From the NCBI RefSeq assembly GCF_025766255.1, contig NW_026516726.1, positions 213,948 to 277,947 on the forward strand: DNA of 64,000 nucleotides, given 5' to 3'. The translations under genes were made by a program, and so were the position numbers. Positions within the stretch are counted from its first letter, which is position 1. Each line of letters opens with the position of its first letter. Origin of the DNA: Zychaea mexicana (Eukaryota; Mucoromycota; Mucoromycetes; Mucorales; Lichtheimiaceae). The notes beneath the pieces were generated by a model, which did no database searches, was not told the DNA's origin, and saw nothing but the letters and a program-made list of their open reading frames with translations. Shown one piece after another: positions 12,133-23,275 of the stretch.

Positions 12133-13318
12133 TTTCAAGCTGGTGAGCTTTAGGAAACATGGATAATGCTATGTTCCTTTTTTGCTGGTACAGCGTAATA
12201 ATATGTCGAATGACATCGTTCTCATCTTTATAGAGTGCAATTTACCTAATCCACAAAAAGGAGCTGTACCGTCTCTCGCTATCGAAAGGGAAAACCGCTG
12301 CACTATTTAGAAGATGATGCACGACGACTTGTATCGAACGATCAATGTACGGGTTTCTAAAGTTCCGTGATAAGGCAATCCGACGAGTTTTTACTATGAT
12401 ATTGATATGTTTATCAAAATAAAATGGGCGCATGAAGGTTCTGTAGTTAACGCATACGTAGTTGACCAACATGTTTTCACGTATATTACATCTATGATAG
12501 TGTTTTCGGGTGATATGAAGATTCGCCACTATCTCATATTTATTTAAAGACGATCAACAGCTTATTAACCGCCCTACTTCGCGCAGTGTACGCAAACAAG
12601 ATTTGAGGCAAGGCGAACAGGATGTTAGCAGGTTCACTTTTAGTGGCGCTTGTTTTGATTTTCGAGTTTTGAAAAGTCAAATTATATCATATACAACTAA
12701 TTTTTTTGGGCGTGTCTGTTTAGATAGTTCCATACAGATAAAAATGTACAATTGTATTTAGCTCACTATGGTGATGTGTTAGAAAAGAGGTTTGTAATAC
12801 ATAATTAAAATTAAAGATATGAATGCAGCCAATAATCAACTGTAATAAACCAGCGTTTTCGGTCGATTGTCACGGTGCACTCTGAATGTACTAATAGGTA
12901 CGAGTTGGACGATCATTATAGAAGAATCAAACATGTGCTCGTGATATGAGTAGCTTCATATTATTTAAACACACATATCAGAATGGTCAGGTACGACAGG
13001 TGGCGAATATCGCTTTTTTGTTTTTCCTAAAATCAATCTAGAAATACTGTTATTCGACCCACGTTTTATGCAGTAAGCGGTGCTCTATATAGTAGTTGAT
13101 ACCATAATAAGCACAATGATTGTAAATAGGACTCAGTAGAAGTTCGATTGACTGGAAGCAGTACCTATAGATCAGCGCTCAATTTATGGCATGTCAGGCT
13201 TTCCATTTGTTAGAAAGCGCTAGTTCATCGGCTCGTCGTCGGCGGACGAGTAAAATTTATAATTTTGTCAACTCCACCTCTGTATACTTCTTTCTTTAAC
13301 TTTCGACTCCTATAAAAA
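12133..13318. other. intergenic, divergent promoter region
   Basis: This 1.2-kb AT-rich spacer lies between the divergently transcribed zinc-cluster gene and the KH-domain gene. No conserved ORF is seen. A TATAAAAA string at about 13311 lies only 8 bp before the KH-gene ATG and is probably just 5' UTR sequence. Confidence 0.6.
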
Positions 13319-15409
13319 ATGACTGAATCTGCCCAAAAGTAATTCTTTATTTTTTTTGTTACAGCGTGCACATTGATTTAATTATCAGTATAGGCTAACT
13401 GCTCTTTTAATGATATAATTCTAGGAAACGAAAGTGGGATTTGGACGATCAAGGACAAACCAGACCGGAAGGCACAGCAACTAAAATTTCCAAGGTCGAT
13501 GACGAGTTTCCGAGCAAGACGCCTTCCAGCGATCAAGGCGAAGCAGCAATGAGTAAGTCATAATTTGTTGAAAAAGAACAGGAGTAAACTTTTGAATCTA
13601 ACTTTCCTTGCTGTGCGCGATTCCTCCTTGTTTTTGAAAAAAAAAAGATGAAGCAACTGCCAAAATCAACGCCATTCTGGCTCAGAAGGGCCTTGCAAAA
13701 AAGGAGCCCACTGCTACTGCCGCCGTTGAATCGCAGAAACCGAACGAAGAAGGACAAGAGCAGCAATCAGAGCAGCAACAGCAGAGGCAAAAGCTGCACC
13801 CCCCTCCACGAGAAAAACTAGAGAACGAATTCGTCAAAAATATTCCAATTAATGATCTCAAGAATCGGTACATGCTCACCCGTGGTGCCACTCAAGCGCA
13901 GATTCAACGAGACACTGGCGCAGGTACAAGAAAAGAAACGGACTGAGAAAAAAAGTCGGAAGAGAGGTGGATAGAAACCAAGTCTAATGCCTTTTGAAAA
14001 ATAGATGTAACCACCCGTGGAAAGTACTATCCAGACAAGGCATTGGCCACAGACGGCGAGCCACCACTGTATCTTTACGTATCGGCCTCTTCCCAAGAGT
14101 CGTTGGATAAAGCCGTCGCGCAGATAGAAGATCTGATTGCCAACGCCGCTGTCCCCACTGTGGTACCACCACATCGCCAAGATAACCATCATCAACAGAA
14201 CAACCACCATCATCCGCAAGAACGGCCACCGGTAAAGAAAGCAGACTCAGTTAGAAAGAGGAAGGGAATTGGTAATGACGCAAACGGAATATCTCATAAA
14301 CTCACACACTTTCTCATATTTCTGTTAGCGCAAGTTCCATGAAGAGAAGATCTACGTTGGTTTGGAGAGCACACCTCACTTCAATTTGAGGGCTAAGATT
14401 GTTGGTCCGCACGGTGCCTACGTAAAGCATATTCAGAATGAAACTGGAAGCAGAGTTCAACTCAAGGGTAAAGGATCTGGCTTTTATGAGACAGCCACCG
14501 GTCAGGAAGCCGAAGATGCTCTGCACGTTCATATCACGTAAGTTCATATAGAAATTTTTAGCTTAGGAGAAATCACACTTCAACGTGGATACTCAAAACG
14601 ACGTTAGGTGTATTCGTGAAGAAGGCCTGGAAAAGGCCGTGCAGCTTACAAAGGATCTTCTTGCTACAGTCAAGACAGATTATGAACGTGGACCGCCTCC
14701 CAAACAGTACGGTGGTTATTACGGCGGTCGTGGAGGATATAGAGGAGGTTATCATGGCGGCCATCATCATCATCACGGAGTGAGTCTTCCTACCCACATA
14801 AGATAAAACGACATGGCTTCATTTCCTGTCATCTCGCACAGTTCAAATGTTAAAAGAGCTCAGCAAAACTAATGTAGATGTCTTATATTAACTTAGGGCT
14901 ATGGATATCAAGGAGGTTATCAACCAGCTCCTCCACCTCCCGCACAGCATGTACCACCACAAGCGCAACCGCAGCCTTCATTATCGTCGTCATCGGGTAC
15001 ACCAACATCCAATGCAGACGATTCGCAGGCACCGGGACAGCCTCAGTCCCAACCGCAGTCGCATTCTGCTACACCTACGTCCAGCGGATATGAAGGAGGG
15101 GAAAAGAATGCAGCACCTTCTTACGGTGGTTACGACTATAGTCAATATTATGCTTACTATGGGCAATATCAATATGATCCTAGCTATTACAACTACTACG
15201 GATACAGCAACGCACCTCCAGCTGCAACAAGCCAGCCCTCGGCCGCGAACCCTCCACCGCCGCCGCCACTTCCTCCATTGGATGCTTCTCCAGGGTCGTC
15301 CTACCAACAATCACAACAAGCCCCACCACCCCCACCTCCACCTTCTGAGGACGCCAGAAGCCAATCCTATAACGCCGTGCCACCTCCACCGCCTCCACCT
15401 CAAGAGTAG
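13319..15409 (+). CDS. KH-domain RNA-binding protein, KHDC4/BLOM7-like
   Basis: Probably a nuclear pre-mRNA-binding, splicing-associated factor by similarity to animal KHDC4 (BLOM7). Seven exons (13319..13338, 13425..13552, 13648..13923, 14005..14231, 14329..14537, 14608..14779, 14897..15409) give 514 aa. The first exon holds only six codons plus two bases; the second opens with a KKRKWD nuclear-localisation-like motif. A first KH-like domain spans about 108-190 (FVKNIPINDLKNRYMLTRG). A second, better KH domain spans about 219-310, with FNLRAKIVGPHGAYVKHI and VQLKGKGSG. After that come a Gly/Tyr/His-rich segment, a Tyr-rich run and proline runs typical of splicing-factor tails. The donor at 14231 was chosen over a later GT at 14272 because only the former keeps the second KH domain in frame. 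Confidence 0.9.
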
Positions 15410-16200
15410 AAGTGTGCTGCGATAGCTGTTACCGCTGGAAGTATTACATACACAACCAAAATTTAATTACAAGTGATCTTATGTTTCTTTCTTCTTCTTT
15501 ATTGTCGCTCAATCAACCGGCCCTCTCTCTCTCTCTCTATCTCTCTTTCTCTCTCTTTCCGACTCTTAGCGTTTGAAAAAAAGAAAAAAGAAACGTGCTA
15601 CATTATACTGCTCACAAAGAAAACTGTCTTTTAGGGCAACAAAATAAACAATGACATTTGCGAGGGGTTAAGTAGCTGCTTAAAAGAGTACATTAACCAA
15701 CCGAAAAGGAAAAACTACGTACTATCATGTTTTACATGCTTTGCTGATGCATTTTATGTCTTTTATTTATATGGAAGCACACACTCTCTTTTACTCGGGA
15801 TCTCTTGTTTCTCTTTCGTCTATTGGAACGGAAGGGAGAGGAAAGGGGGGCAAGAGTTATCCATTGCTCGCTGAAAGTGTAGCGTAGCGATAACGACACT
15901 CACTGGCCAGGCAAGTACCATCATCTTTTGATTTTATACACGAAAACAGACATGCTTGTATAACAACAACAGCAATCCAGAGAAACATATTGTTTTCACT
16001 TGTCAGTGCTCTGTAATCTTAAAGTATCGTTGTTTAAGTACATCGGGCAAACGCTTGCTGTCCATGTCCTTTTTGACAGTTTCAAAATCATTCCTCCTTA
16101 TCGGTAAAAGCGACTTTTTCTTTTTATTTCAAATTTTGAACGATTCTTTTTAGTTCGTCTGCAGTGAACAGTTTAGTAAATGGCACACTTAAGAATAAAG
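15410..16200. other. 3' flank of the KH gene with CT-rich microsatellite
   Basis: There is no gene. A (CT)n-rich tract lies at about 15520-15560. AATAAA-like strings occur at about 15640 and could be the polyadenylation signal of the KH gene. The rest is AT-rich without an open frame of note. Confidence 0.6.
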
Positions 16201-16790
16201 ACCACACTACCTCCACGGCCTCCTCCTCGTTGCAGAAATAACTATCGATTCCGACATTGTTTCCGTGTTCAACTTTCCATATTTTTAGCTATCAAATTCC
16301 AATCCTCCGTGCCATATTGAGACACTAGTGTAAAGCGACCGCTTGATTTGGATGGGCTTGCTGTTTCGCCCCAAGGCGCTTTAATTTCGGATATACGGTG
16401 ACCCTGGTATGGCAGCTTTTCGCGTACCATGTTCCAATCGATACCTGCCTTCGCTATCGCTACTACTATTATTATTGTTGCTGCTGCTACTACCAAGTTA
16501 CTACTAATAGCAGCAAGTATCCGCAACAACATACGGTCTTGTTAAGTCCAAGCTGGTGCTTGACCCGTGACAACTTGGTATCAATTGTAGACAGAACTGT
16601 ACGAACGGCCCCTGAGCGAGGCAATGTAGCTCCAGTCATTGGGATATTTTTTGACCAGCTTGAACATTTCGTCAGTTTCTCCATTGGTGAATTGCTTGTA
16701 CAGCCGTGCTGACGATTTTAAAGCGGTGATGGCTTGACGCCATGCCATCGCCGTGGTTGGAGTTTTTTCGTGTCAAAAATACACATCATG
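16201..16790 (-). pseudogene. Myb/SANT-domain gene relic
   Basis: One reading frame runs through the whole stretch and shows Myb-repeat features: ETDEMFKLVKKYPNDWSYIA, then LRGRSYSSVYN, and later VSQYGTEDWNLIAKNMES followed by TRKQCRNR, each with Trp-centred spacing and helix-3-like R/K/C patterns. It is broken by four in-frame stops inside or beside the repeats and by a further TGA upstream. Each stop is one C-to-T (or G-to-A) step from a residue expected there: CGA to TGA twice, CAA to TAA once, TGG to TAG once. No start codon or intact exon is credible. It is probably a decayed member of a fungal Myb-like family; introns could hide some, but not all, of the stops. Confidence 0.65.
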
Positions 16791-17263
16791 CAGTTCGCCA
16801 CTTTGTTGGACGACCCTCCGGCCGGCAACAACAAGCTGAATGTTTAGTCAGACGGTCTGCACTCAATCAACACCTATTTAATCTGTGCTGCTGATGGCCC
16901 TTGCACGATATGTATTTCCTATGGAAAAATGCTTAATTACATGGCTGCTGTATAAGGCAAGTGCTGCTAGATTATGGAAGGCCCGTCTAACAAAACTGTT
17001 CGTTACTCTGAGTTACTATTAGTAAATCGAGCATCTTTACAAAATAAAACAGAGCATATCATAGTAGAAAGAATTACACGCTTCAAACATATGCATTGTA
17101 TACAGTTTTTCACAGTTTCTAAGCGCAATAGAGTCGATACACTACTGTGCGACATTTCTAGATTTAATGTCACACAAAGAAAACTAACCATATTACATAT
17201 TTCTTTTACTCGGCTCTTTTTTTCTTTTTCCAAAGTAAAAGAACAAAAAACGATATACGTATA
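16791..17263. other. intergenic
   Basis: This 473-bp AT-rich spacer upstream of the membrane-protein gene contains only an unconvincing plus-strand open frame (16974-17264) of low-complexity composition. Pyrimidine-rich sequence (TTTTTTCTTTTTC) lies about 30 bp before the next ATG. Confidence 0.5.
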
Positions 17264-18814
17264 ATGGCGCCGCTATTGCGGTGTACTTCTTTTCTGCTCA
17301 TTCTGCTTTTTACTCTCCATTGGTTTGGTAATTGACATTGTCGAATTCAAGTAGTAAGCAAGACAGAGGAGATCAGAGTGCTAACGTTTACTTTCAACCA
17401 CCGAAACCGTTTTCTTTGCGACAACACTATCACTGCACTGACGACGGGTACGTTGTGTTTTGTGTATATTCGTTTATATTGTGGATCGTTTTTTACTGAC
17501 AGAACTATGTGGATATGCTATTAGGCACTTTTTACAGGATATAATTGCTTAGGTAACGTTCCTGCGATATCCAGTCAAAAAGATCTTCTCATCTAACCAA
17601 TCCATCGTGCTTTTCCTCCATATTGAACAGCGGCTGAGCCGACAGTAATTGAAGGATCAACATATGTACTTCCCAGCGGAAGTTTCACGGGCGATCTCAC
17701 CGACGTTAACCTCTCTGGCTTATTCGATGGCACGCCAACTTCTACTGATAACGCTGCTGCTGCTGTTGCTGTAACACCAACATCAAGTGCCAATCTGGAG
17801 CCAACAAGTGTCGCCGAAAGCATATCATCGGCAGCAGCACCAACTACTGCTTCCCCTGTGCAGACGAGATCCTCGGCCGGAAAATCAACATCCGAAAGCA
17901 ACAAGGACGGGTTGGCTCTTGGACCAGGACCAATTGCTGGGATCGTAGTAGGCGCGATTGCCGTGATCATCCTAGCAGTGCTTTTGTGTGTTTTTCTGGC
18001 ACGCAGAAACAAAAATAACAAACAATTTGACCGAGGGCGTGGAATCACACCGTCAATGGTAATCAGCATGAGAACCAAGACACCGTCTGTTCTCGATCGT
18101 AGCGTAGGCGGCGAGCCAGGAGGCTTCCAACATAAACCGGTGCAGACGTACTATCCTGATCCCAGTAATATCATGATGAGCCAACCGTCTGAAAGTATCA
18201 CTGCAGCAATTGATCAAATGTACAAAGTGAAGCAATACAACACCAAACCCAGTGCATCATCCACAATCTCGACCCCTCAGGAATCCAGCAACCCTCGGCT
18301 GTCCAAGTACAGCTACCTGGCACACGCGTTTACTCAAATGCGCGAGTCCTATGCGGCTCATCCTTCGCTGATGTCCTCTTCAGCGCCTGCTGCACCTTCA
18401 ACCACAACAACCACGGATACGGCGCATCTACGTAGCACCGATGACGAGGATGACAATAACAGCATCCATCAGACAACACAGCACCTGCCAACGAGTTTGA
18501 CACCTCCTCCGCCACGTATTGCAGTGTTTAATGAGCATTCGGAACAGGTGATACAGAATGAACCAGAAGAGAGCAATTATAATTACACCAGAGGCATCAA
18601 CACCCCCAATTATACCGGTGCTACTAATACGAGTGCCACCAGTCCTGGTAACCGTGACAGTATGACGTCAGATGTGAGCCAGTATAGCGCCTTCTCGAAT
18701 CCTTTTCGTTATCCATCACCCGACAACAACAATAGCAATAACCACACGATAAACACGCCACGACCACGACCAGCGCAGCATTTAGCCTCCAGAAAACAAT
18801 ACAATTATATCTGA
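17264..18814 (+). CDS. single-pass membrane protein with Ser/Thr/Ala-rich ectodomain
   Basis: A hydrophobic start (MAPLLRCTSFLLILLFTLHW) is a likely signal peptide. Proposed exons are 17264..17327, 17367..17447, 17538..17552 and 17631..18814, giving 447 aa. A Ser/Thr/Ala-rich, probably O-glycosylated ectodomain precedes one strong transmembrane helix at about residues 155-177 (IAGIVVGAIAVIILAVLLCV), followed by ARRNKNNK as stop-transfer. A long polar cytoplasmic tail carries Thr, Pro and Asn runs. The plan recalls Wsc/Mid2-type wall sensors, but I see no WSC domain and assign no function. The first three exons rest on frame continuity only: a 39-nt intron and a 15-nt exon are unusual. The last exon is certain. 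Confidence 0.7.
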
Positions 18815-19037
18815 GAACACTTTATATTATATTATTATATATACTTATTTATATTTTTTGTACATTTTTTTGTTGCTTTGTACCTTAATATTGAAAAATT
18901 CTATTTACATTACATATACGATTACTACTACTACTACTATCTACAGCTTTATAATGAAGGCAAAAACGATGATTGGTTGAATTTGAATGTAGAGCGAGAA
19001 TGAGGTTGGGGAACGAACAAAAGAAGAACAAAAAGGA

Positions 19038-21207
19038 TCAAAAGGTATAGAAATGGTTTGTACGGTAAGCAGTACCATCCGACTCACGTACCATGATTAT
19101 TGGTAGCCGACGAGTGCCATTGTCAAGGCAGGTGCATGCCGAGCTTGCAGCTAGTGCGTCGACGGAAGGGATAATGCAGGCAATGCTGTCGCTACCATGG
19201 GAATAAGACAAGCTACAGCATTTGACGTCGCCAAGATAAACGGAAAGAAGCTTTGTCAGATGGTTGCCCAGCAACAATAGACGGTCCTTGCCTTCTGCCG
19301 TCACAGATTGCACATCTGGAAACGGAGTGACGACACCACCAGCGGTGGAAGGAGTAGAATTGGGGAAAGCCTTATCGCTAATATTATTGTTGTCAGGCCT
19401 CCAGAATGTATATGTCGCACAATCGGTACCAATGATTGTCCAGATTGCCGTATCAGCCACCGGATCTAAAGCTGTGGTAAGTACTGTATCGTTGATACAT
19501 GCCAGGTACTGTTTTCCACCAACATGAACGCCTCCTGCTGCTCCTCGACCCGCTGCCCCAGCAGGAGCGGCCAGTTCGAATGCCACTCGGTGTAATTGCG
19601 AAACAGGGTCGCCAATCTCGTTGGTTTGCTGTCTCAGGGTACCTTTACGTACAGTCATCACGGGGCTCATCACGCCTGTTTTGATACACTGCAGCATGAC
19701 CTGCTGGTTATAATGAATCGGACCAGTTTCACCGTCAACGGCCCAAATGACAAACGGATCCCAAGAGCTGGGGCGTGCCACATAGGAGAGTGATCCAGTA
19801 TAGGTTGTCTTTGCTTCGTTGACTCCGAGATACTTTGTCGACACGGTTTGCGATCGGATCCGGTTGAACAAAGCAATGGTCGAGCCATGATGGATGCACA
19901 CTGGTATCGAACATGAAGCGGGGTTGTTAGTTATCTTATCTATTTCACACAAAAGAAGTAGAGGATAATAGACTCACGTTCTAAATGCTTCACACTGCTT
20001 TGCTTCTTTTTACTGGGTTTGCTGATAACCTTGATAGGCTTGCTAGTAAAGGCACCGAGTTGCTGTATGTCGACAGTTACGGTGACCTGTTTGCGCTTTT
20101 CGGCCAAGTCGTTGATGTGGAGGTGCTTGGAAGTGCACTTGAAATTGTTGTCTAAAGTCCGATCCAGTACGCCTGTTTGCTGGCACTTGGGTCCCCCTGC
20201 CGAGATCCGGAAATTTAAGGGGCTTGAGCCGCCTAGCACCACTGTTGTGGGCGGTGGGCACAAGAATCTAATATGTGTTTGCGTGAGCACAACCGGTGTG
20301 TGATGTTGGGGCACACCCAATGAGAAGCCTGGGATTTTTCTCACGCTGAAATTGACAGACGTTACCTTTTTTCGGTTCCGTAACTCTTTTGTGCAACTTT
20401 GCCCGTTATTATCATCACGGTGCGCTCGTTGGCTGCATGCCCCGAGATTTCGGGCTGCCCCAGATAGTGTTTCAGCTGTGAGCTCCATTCGTTGCTAGTG
20501 TTGCTACTGCAACCGTTATTGTTGCTGGTGGGTGTGGCTGTGGCTGTGGCTTCGGTAATGTCGGTATCGTTAATGCTGGTATCACTAATGCTATTGCTGC
20601 TGCTGTTGTAGAGCATGAGTTGTTGTGCTTGGACAGTAGGGGTAGCAGGTGGCACCAGGGACTCGTCGGAGGCTGACGAAGAAGCCGGTGATGAGGGACA
20701 GGCTGACGATTCTTCATGAAGAAGGGGTGCGTTGTCAAGCAAGAACCAATCGTTATCGGCAGGTAGAACCGAAGATGGCGGTGCCATAAGTGGATCTTGG
20801 AGATAGTCGCCTTGCTGAATGAGATCATCAGAAAGATTGTCCAAGAACCCGACGACAGCATTACTTGTGACCCCATCGGAGCCAATGCCACTGCTACTGC
20901 TACTTTCGATTGTCGTCGTTGTCTTGGAGGAGGTTTCCGTTGTATGCGGTGATAGATCGATACTGTCTTTGGCGGGCATTGGCATAATTTCTTGCATGTT
21001 GCTTAATAGCAGCTGCATAATATCTCCGTCAAACGAAGCAACAGGCTCTTCAAACTGCTGCTGTTGCTGATGCTGGTCCATTACTGGTTGAGCGGACAAG
21101 AAAGTGGCAATGTCGTCGTACAGCAGTGACTCTATCTCAAGATCAAACTTGCGTTTCTTTGGTAAAATGGAGGGTTGGATATCGACGGATGGTGGTGTCA
21201 TTTTCAT
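19038..21207 (-). CDS. CSL (RBP-J/Su(H)/Lag-1) family transcription factor
   Basis: This is a DNA-binding regulator of the CSL family, which in fungi works without Notch and is known from fission yeast (Cbf11/Cbf12) and other lineages. Exons 20366..21207, 19978..20267 and 19038..19939 give 677 aa; introns are 98 and 38 nt. The N-terminal about 240 residues are disordered, Ser/Thr/Asn-rich. The RHR-N region contains KVAQKSYGTEKRFLCPPP, rebuilt across intron 1 and carrying DNA-contact residues. The beta-trefoil contains IALFNRIRSQTVSTKYL, a family hallmark, and later WAVDG. The C-terminal TIG-like part has VQSVTAEGKDRLLLLGNHL. A His-to-Gly change precedes KVAQKSYG compared with the usual HAKVAQKSYG. 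I am sure of the family; which paralogue group it belongs to is open. Confidence 0.93.
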
Positions 21208-21827
21208 TGTTGCGGTAGGTTTGAGGGTACGGTGGGGAATCCGGAAGTGGATAGAGCACAGAGAGCACAGAGAGGGAGGAAGAGGAAGAGGAGTAATTAG
21301 AGCAAGAGAATGAAGAAAAGTAAGAAGCAGCGGCTAGACTCGGCACACTTGAACCTTTATTATTTTCAAAGGGCGCATGACGGACTGCATCCTAAAATGG
21401 GAAGCATCTGTTTATAAGCACCCTCTTTTCCGGTTGGTTTGTTGGTTGCACTGATAGATAGTGCGATATATACATGCAACAGATATAGTACAGTGCAGTA
21501 GGTATTCCACCCTACATAGCACCACTATAGCATAAACACTCGCAGCAGCAGCAGCGTCATTCAGGTTGAGTCAGGTGACGGGTCTCGATAACAAATCAAT
21601 TTGGCAGTTCCCGCCAAACATGGGTTGCATGCACGAATACATGATAATTGCTCTAACTTGCCACTCTGGGTTACTACACAGTCTGGTTTATTTTATTTTT
21701 TAGGTGCGTTGATCGTCTGGGAGGGCCGTGGGAAACTTGGGGACTCGTGGTCCCTATTAAGGTAGGACATGAAGCATATTCATTTATTTCTCTTTTGGTG
21801 CGATAGTTATGCGTACTATGATGGAAT
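21208..21827. other. intergenic, CSL gene promoter and ARPC4 3' flank
   Basis: This 620-bp spacer holds a (CAG)4-like tract at about 21544 and a GGTGACGGGTC string near 21575. A minus-strand pyrimidine-rich tract lies directly upstream of the CSL ATG (21240-21310). No coding signal is seen. Confidence 0.55.
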
Positions 21828-22889
21828 TCAAACGAACTACGAAGAAAACAACAGCCCCCCCCCCACATTGTGTGAGTAACTCGACTTTCATCATTCCCGA
21901 GGATCTTTCTCTCACCTGTGCAAGGTAGCTCTCTGCCACCGTTCTCGCGCGTGTATTGACACTTAGTTTCATCTCTGAGATTTCCTTGTCCACTTCCTCC
22001 ATGAAATGCACAATGAAATCGACCAGCTTGTGCTTGTACATTTGCTCCGTATGCGTGTTCGTAATCAGGAACGAGATATCATAACCCTGGTTTGGATTAT
22101 GCATGAACCATATACTGTGAGTCGTGTGTACATCATCTGACCCTGCACACAATACACACACGTACATCATACACAACAACAACAACAACAACGGTACGGA
22201 TTTTCTTTCTCCCCCGTTCTCCCCCGTTCCATCCGGCAGTTCCCCACCCCATCCCCACATAATAACCCCACACTTTACCTCTACAGGCTTTCTGCGAAGA
22301 ATGACGAAGCTCTCGGCTCTCATCATCAAAAACCGTGCGAATTTGTGGCACAGAATGCGCTCCAGATCATCCGCTTGTTTCACCTTGATACTCACTCGAA
22401 TCGAGTTTACCGATGGCTCAATAAGCACCTTTTCGTTTTCATTTCGGCTGATACATAGTGGATTCATCAAAACTTCGTTGGATTTTCTATTTGCACATAA
22501 ATCAATGGACGCATATATTTCGTTAAGCATAACCCAGCGAGAGTTGAGCTGATGAAGATTTAAAAAAACCGGCCATTACCCTGATTCTACTTCTGGCGTG
22601 TTGTGACGTTCTGCAATCTCGGAAGAAAAGTTGTCAAGACATAATGCCGCAGTCAACGTCGAACGAACGGCTGTTAAATAAGGACGAAGAGTGTTGGACT
22701 GTATACCATAGTTATATATATATAAGAACATGGATTGCAGGAAATAGTGTACAATGAATTAGTATTCGAACGTGTTTTTTTCCGTGATGAAGTGTAAAGG
22801 TCAATATCATCCCTTGCCACTGCTTAAAGAAGTACACCAAAACAGTAGATTCGGTCACATTTGTAGAGAGAGATGAGGCAACTTACCAT
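21828..22889 (-). CDS. ARPC4: Arp2/3 complex subunit 4 (ARPC4/p20-Arc)
   Basis: This is a core scaffold subunit of the Arp2/3 complex, which nucleates branched actin at cortical patches. Exons 22887..22889, 22580..22698, 22279..22486, 21916..22086 and 21828..21836 give 169 aa, against 168 in animals. Family stretches read cleanly: [19 protein letters not shown], then [20 protein letters not shown], then [17 protein letters not shown], and [20 protein letters not shown]. The first coding exon is only the ATG, followed directly by GTAAGT; the last is three codons (Phe-Val-stop). Introns of 188 and 192 nt are the longest measured here. The ATG-only exon fits the family N-terminus and is in frame, so I trust it despite its size. 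Confidence 0.93.
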
Positions 22890-23275
22890 AGCGAACACGA
22901 AGTTACTATAGACTAGTAGCACCAGGCAAAGTGAGCAAAGCCAAGGCCAAGCACTTGCTCCAAGTACAAGCAGCGGAGTTGGTTTGCAGCAACTAAATGA
23001 TGGCGGCTAAAATGGGACGTGCATGCGATTCAATAAGTGGAACATTATACATTGTTTATGGAGGAGAAAAAAAGAGGGTAACGTTAACGATAGATATAAA
23101 ATTACTAAACGAAAGCTTGGTCTATTTATAGTGTACACAGATACTAAGTGCAAAGAAAAAATAGAAATGAAGAAAAACAGAAAGCAGGATGCGTGTGCGA
23201 TAAAATATTAAGTAATAAAAATGATCAGAATGAGTGTTTTTTTGTTGGTGTAAGTGGTGTTGCTGTTGTTGGGTT
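22890..23275. other. intergenic
   Basis: This 386-bp spacer contains the ARPC4 promoter at its left end and the RhoGEF 3' UTR at its right end. An A-rich plus-strand open frame at 23023-23211 has no homology that I recognise and is probably chance. Confidence 0.55.

Noticed and set aside
14232..14271. Extending KH-gene exon 4 to a GT at 14272
   Set aside because: It would force a stop (CCA TGA) in the second KH domain; the donor at 14231 keeps the family sequence in frame.
14901..15425. 174-codon ORF overlapping the last exon of the KH gene
   Set aside because: It is a His/Arg/Thr-rich shadow of the proline/tyrosine-rich exon in another frame.
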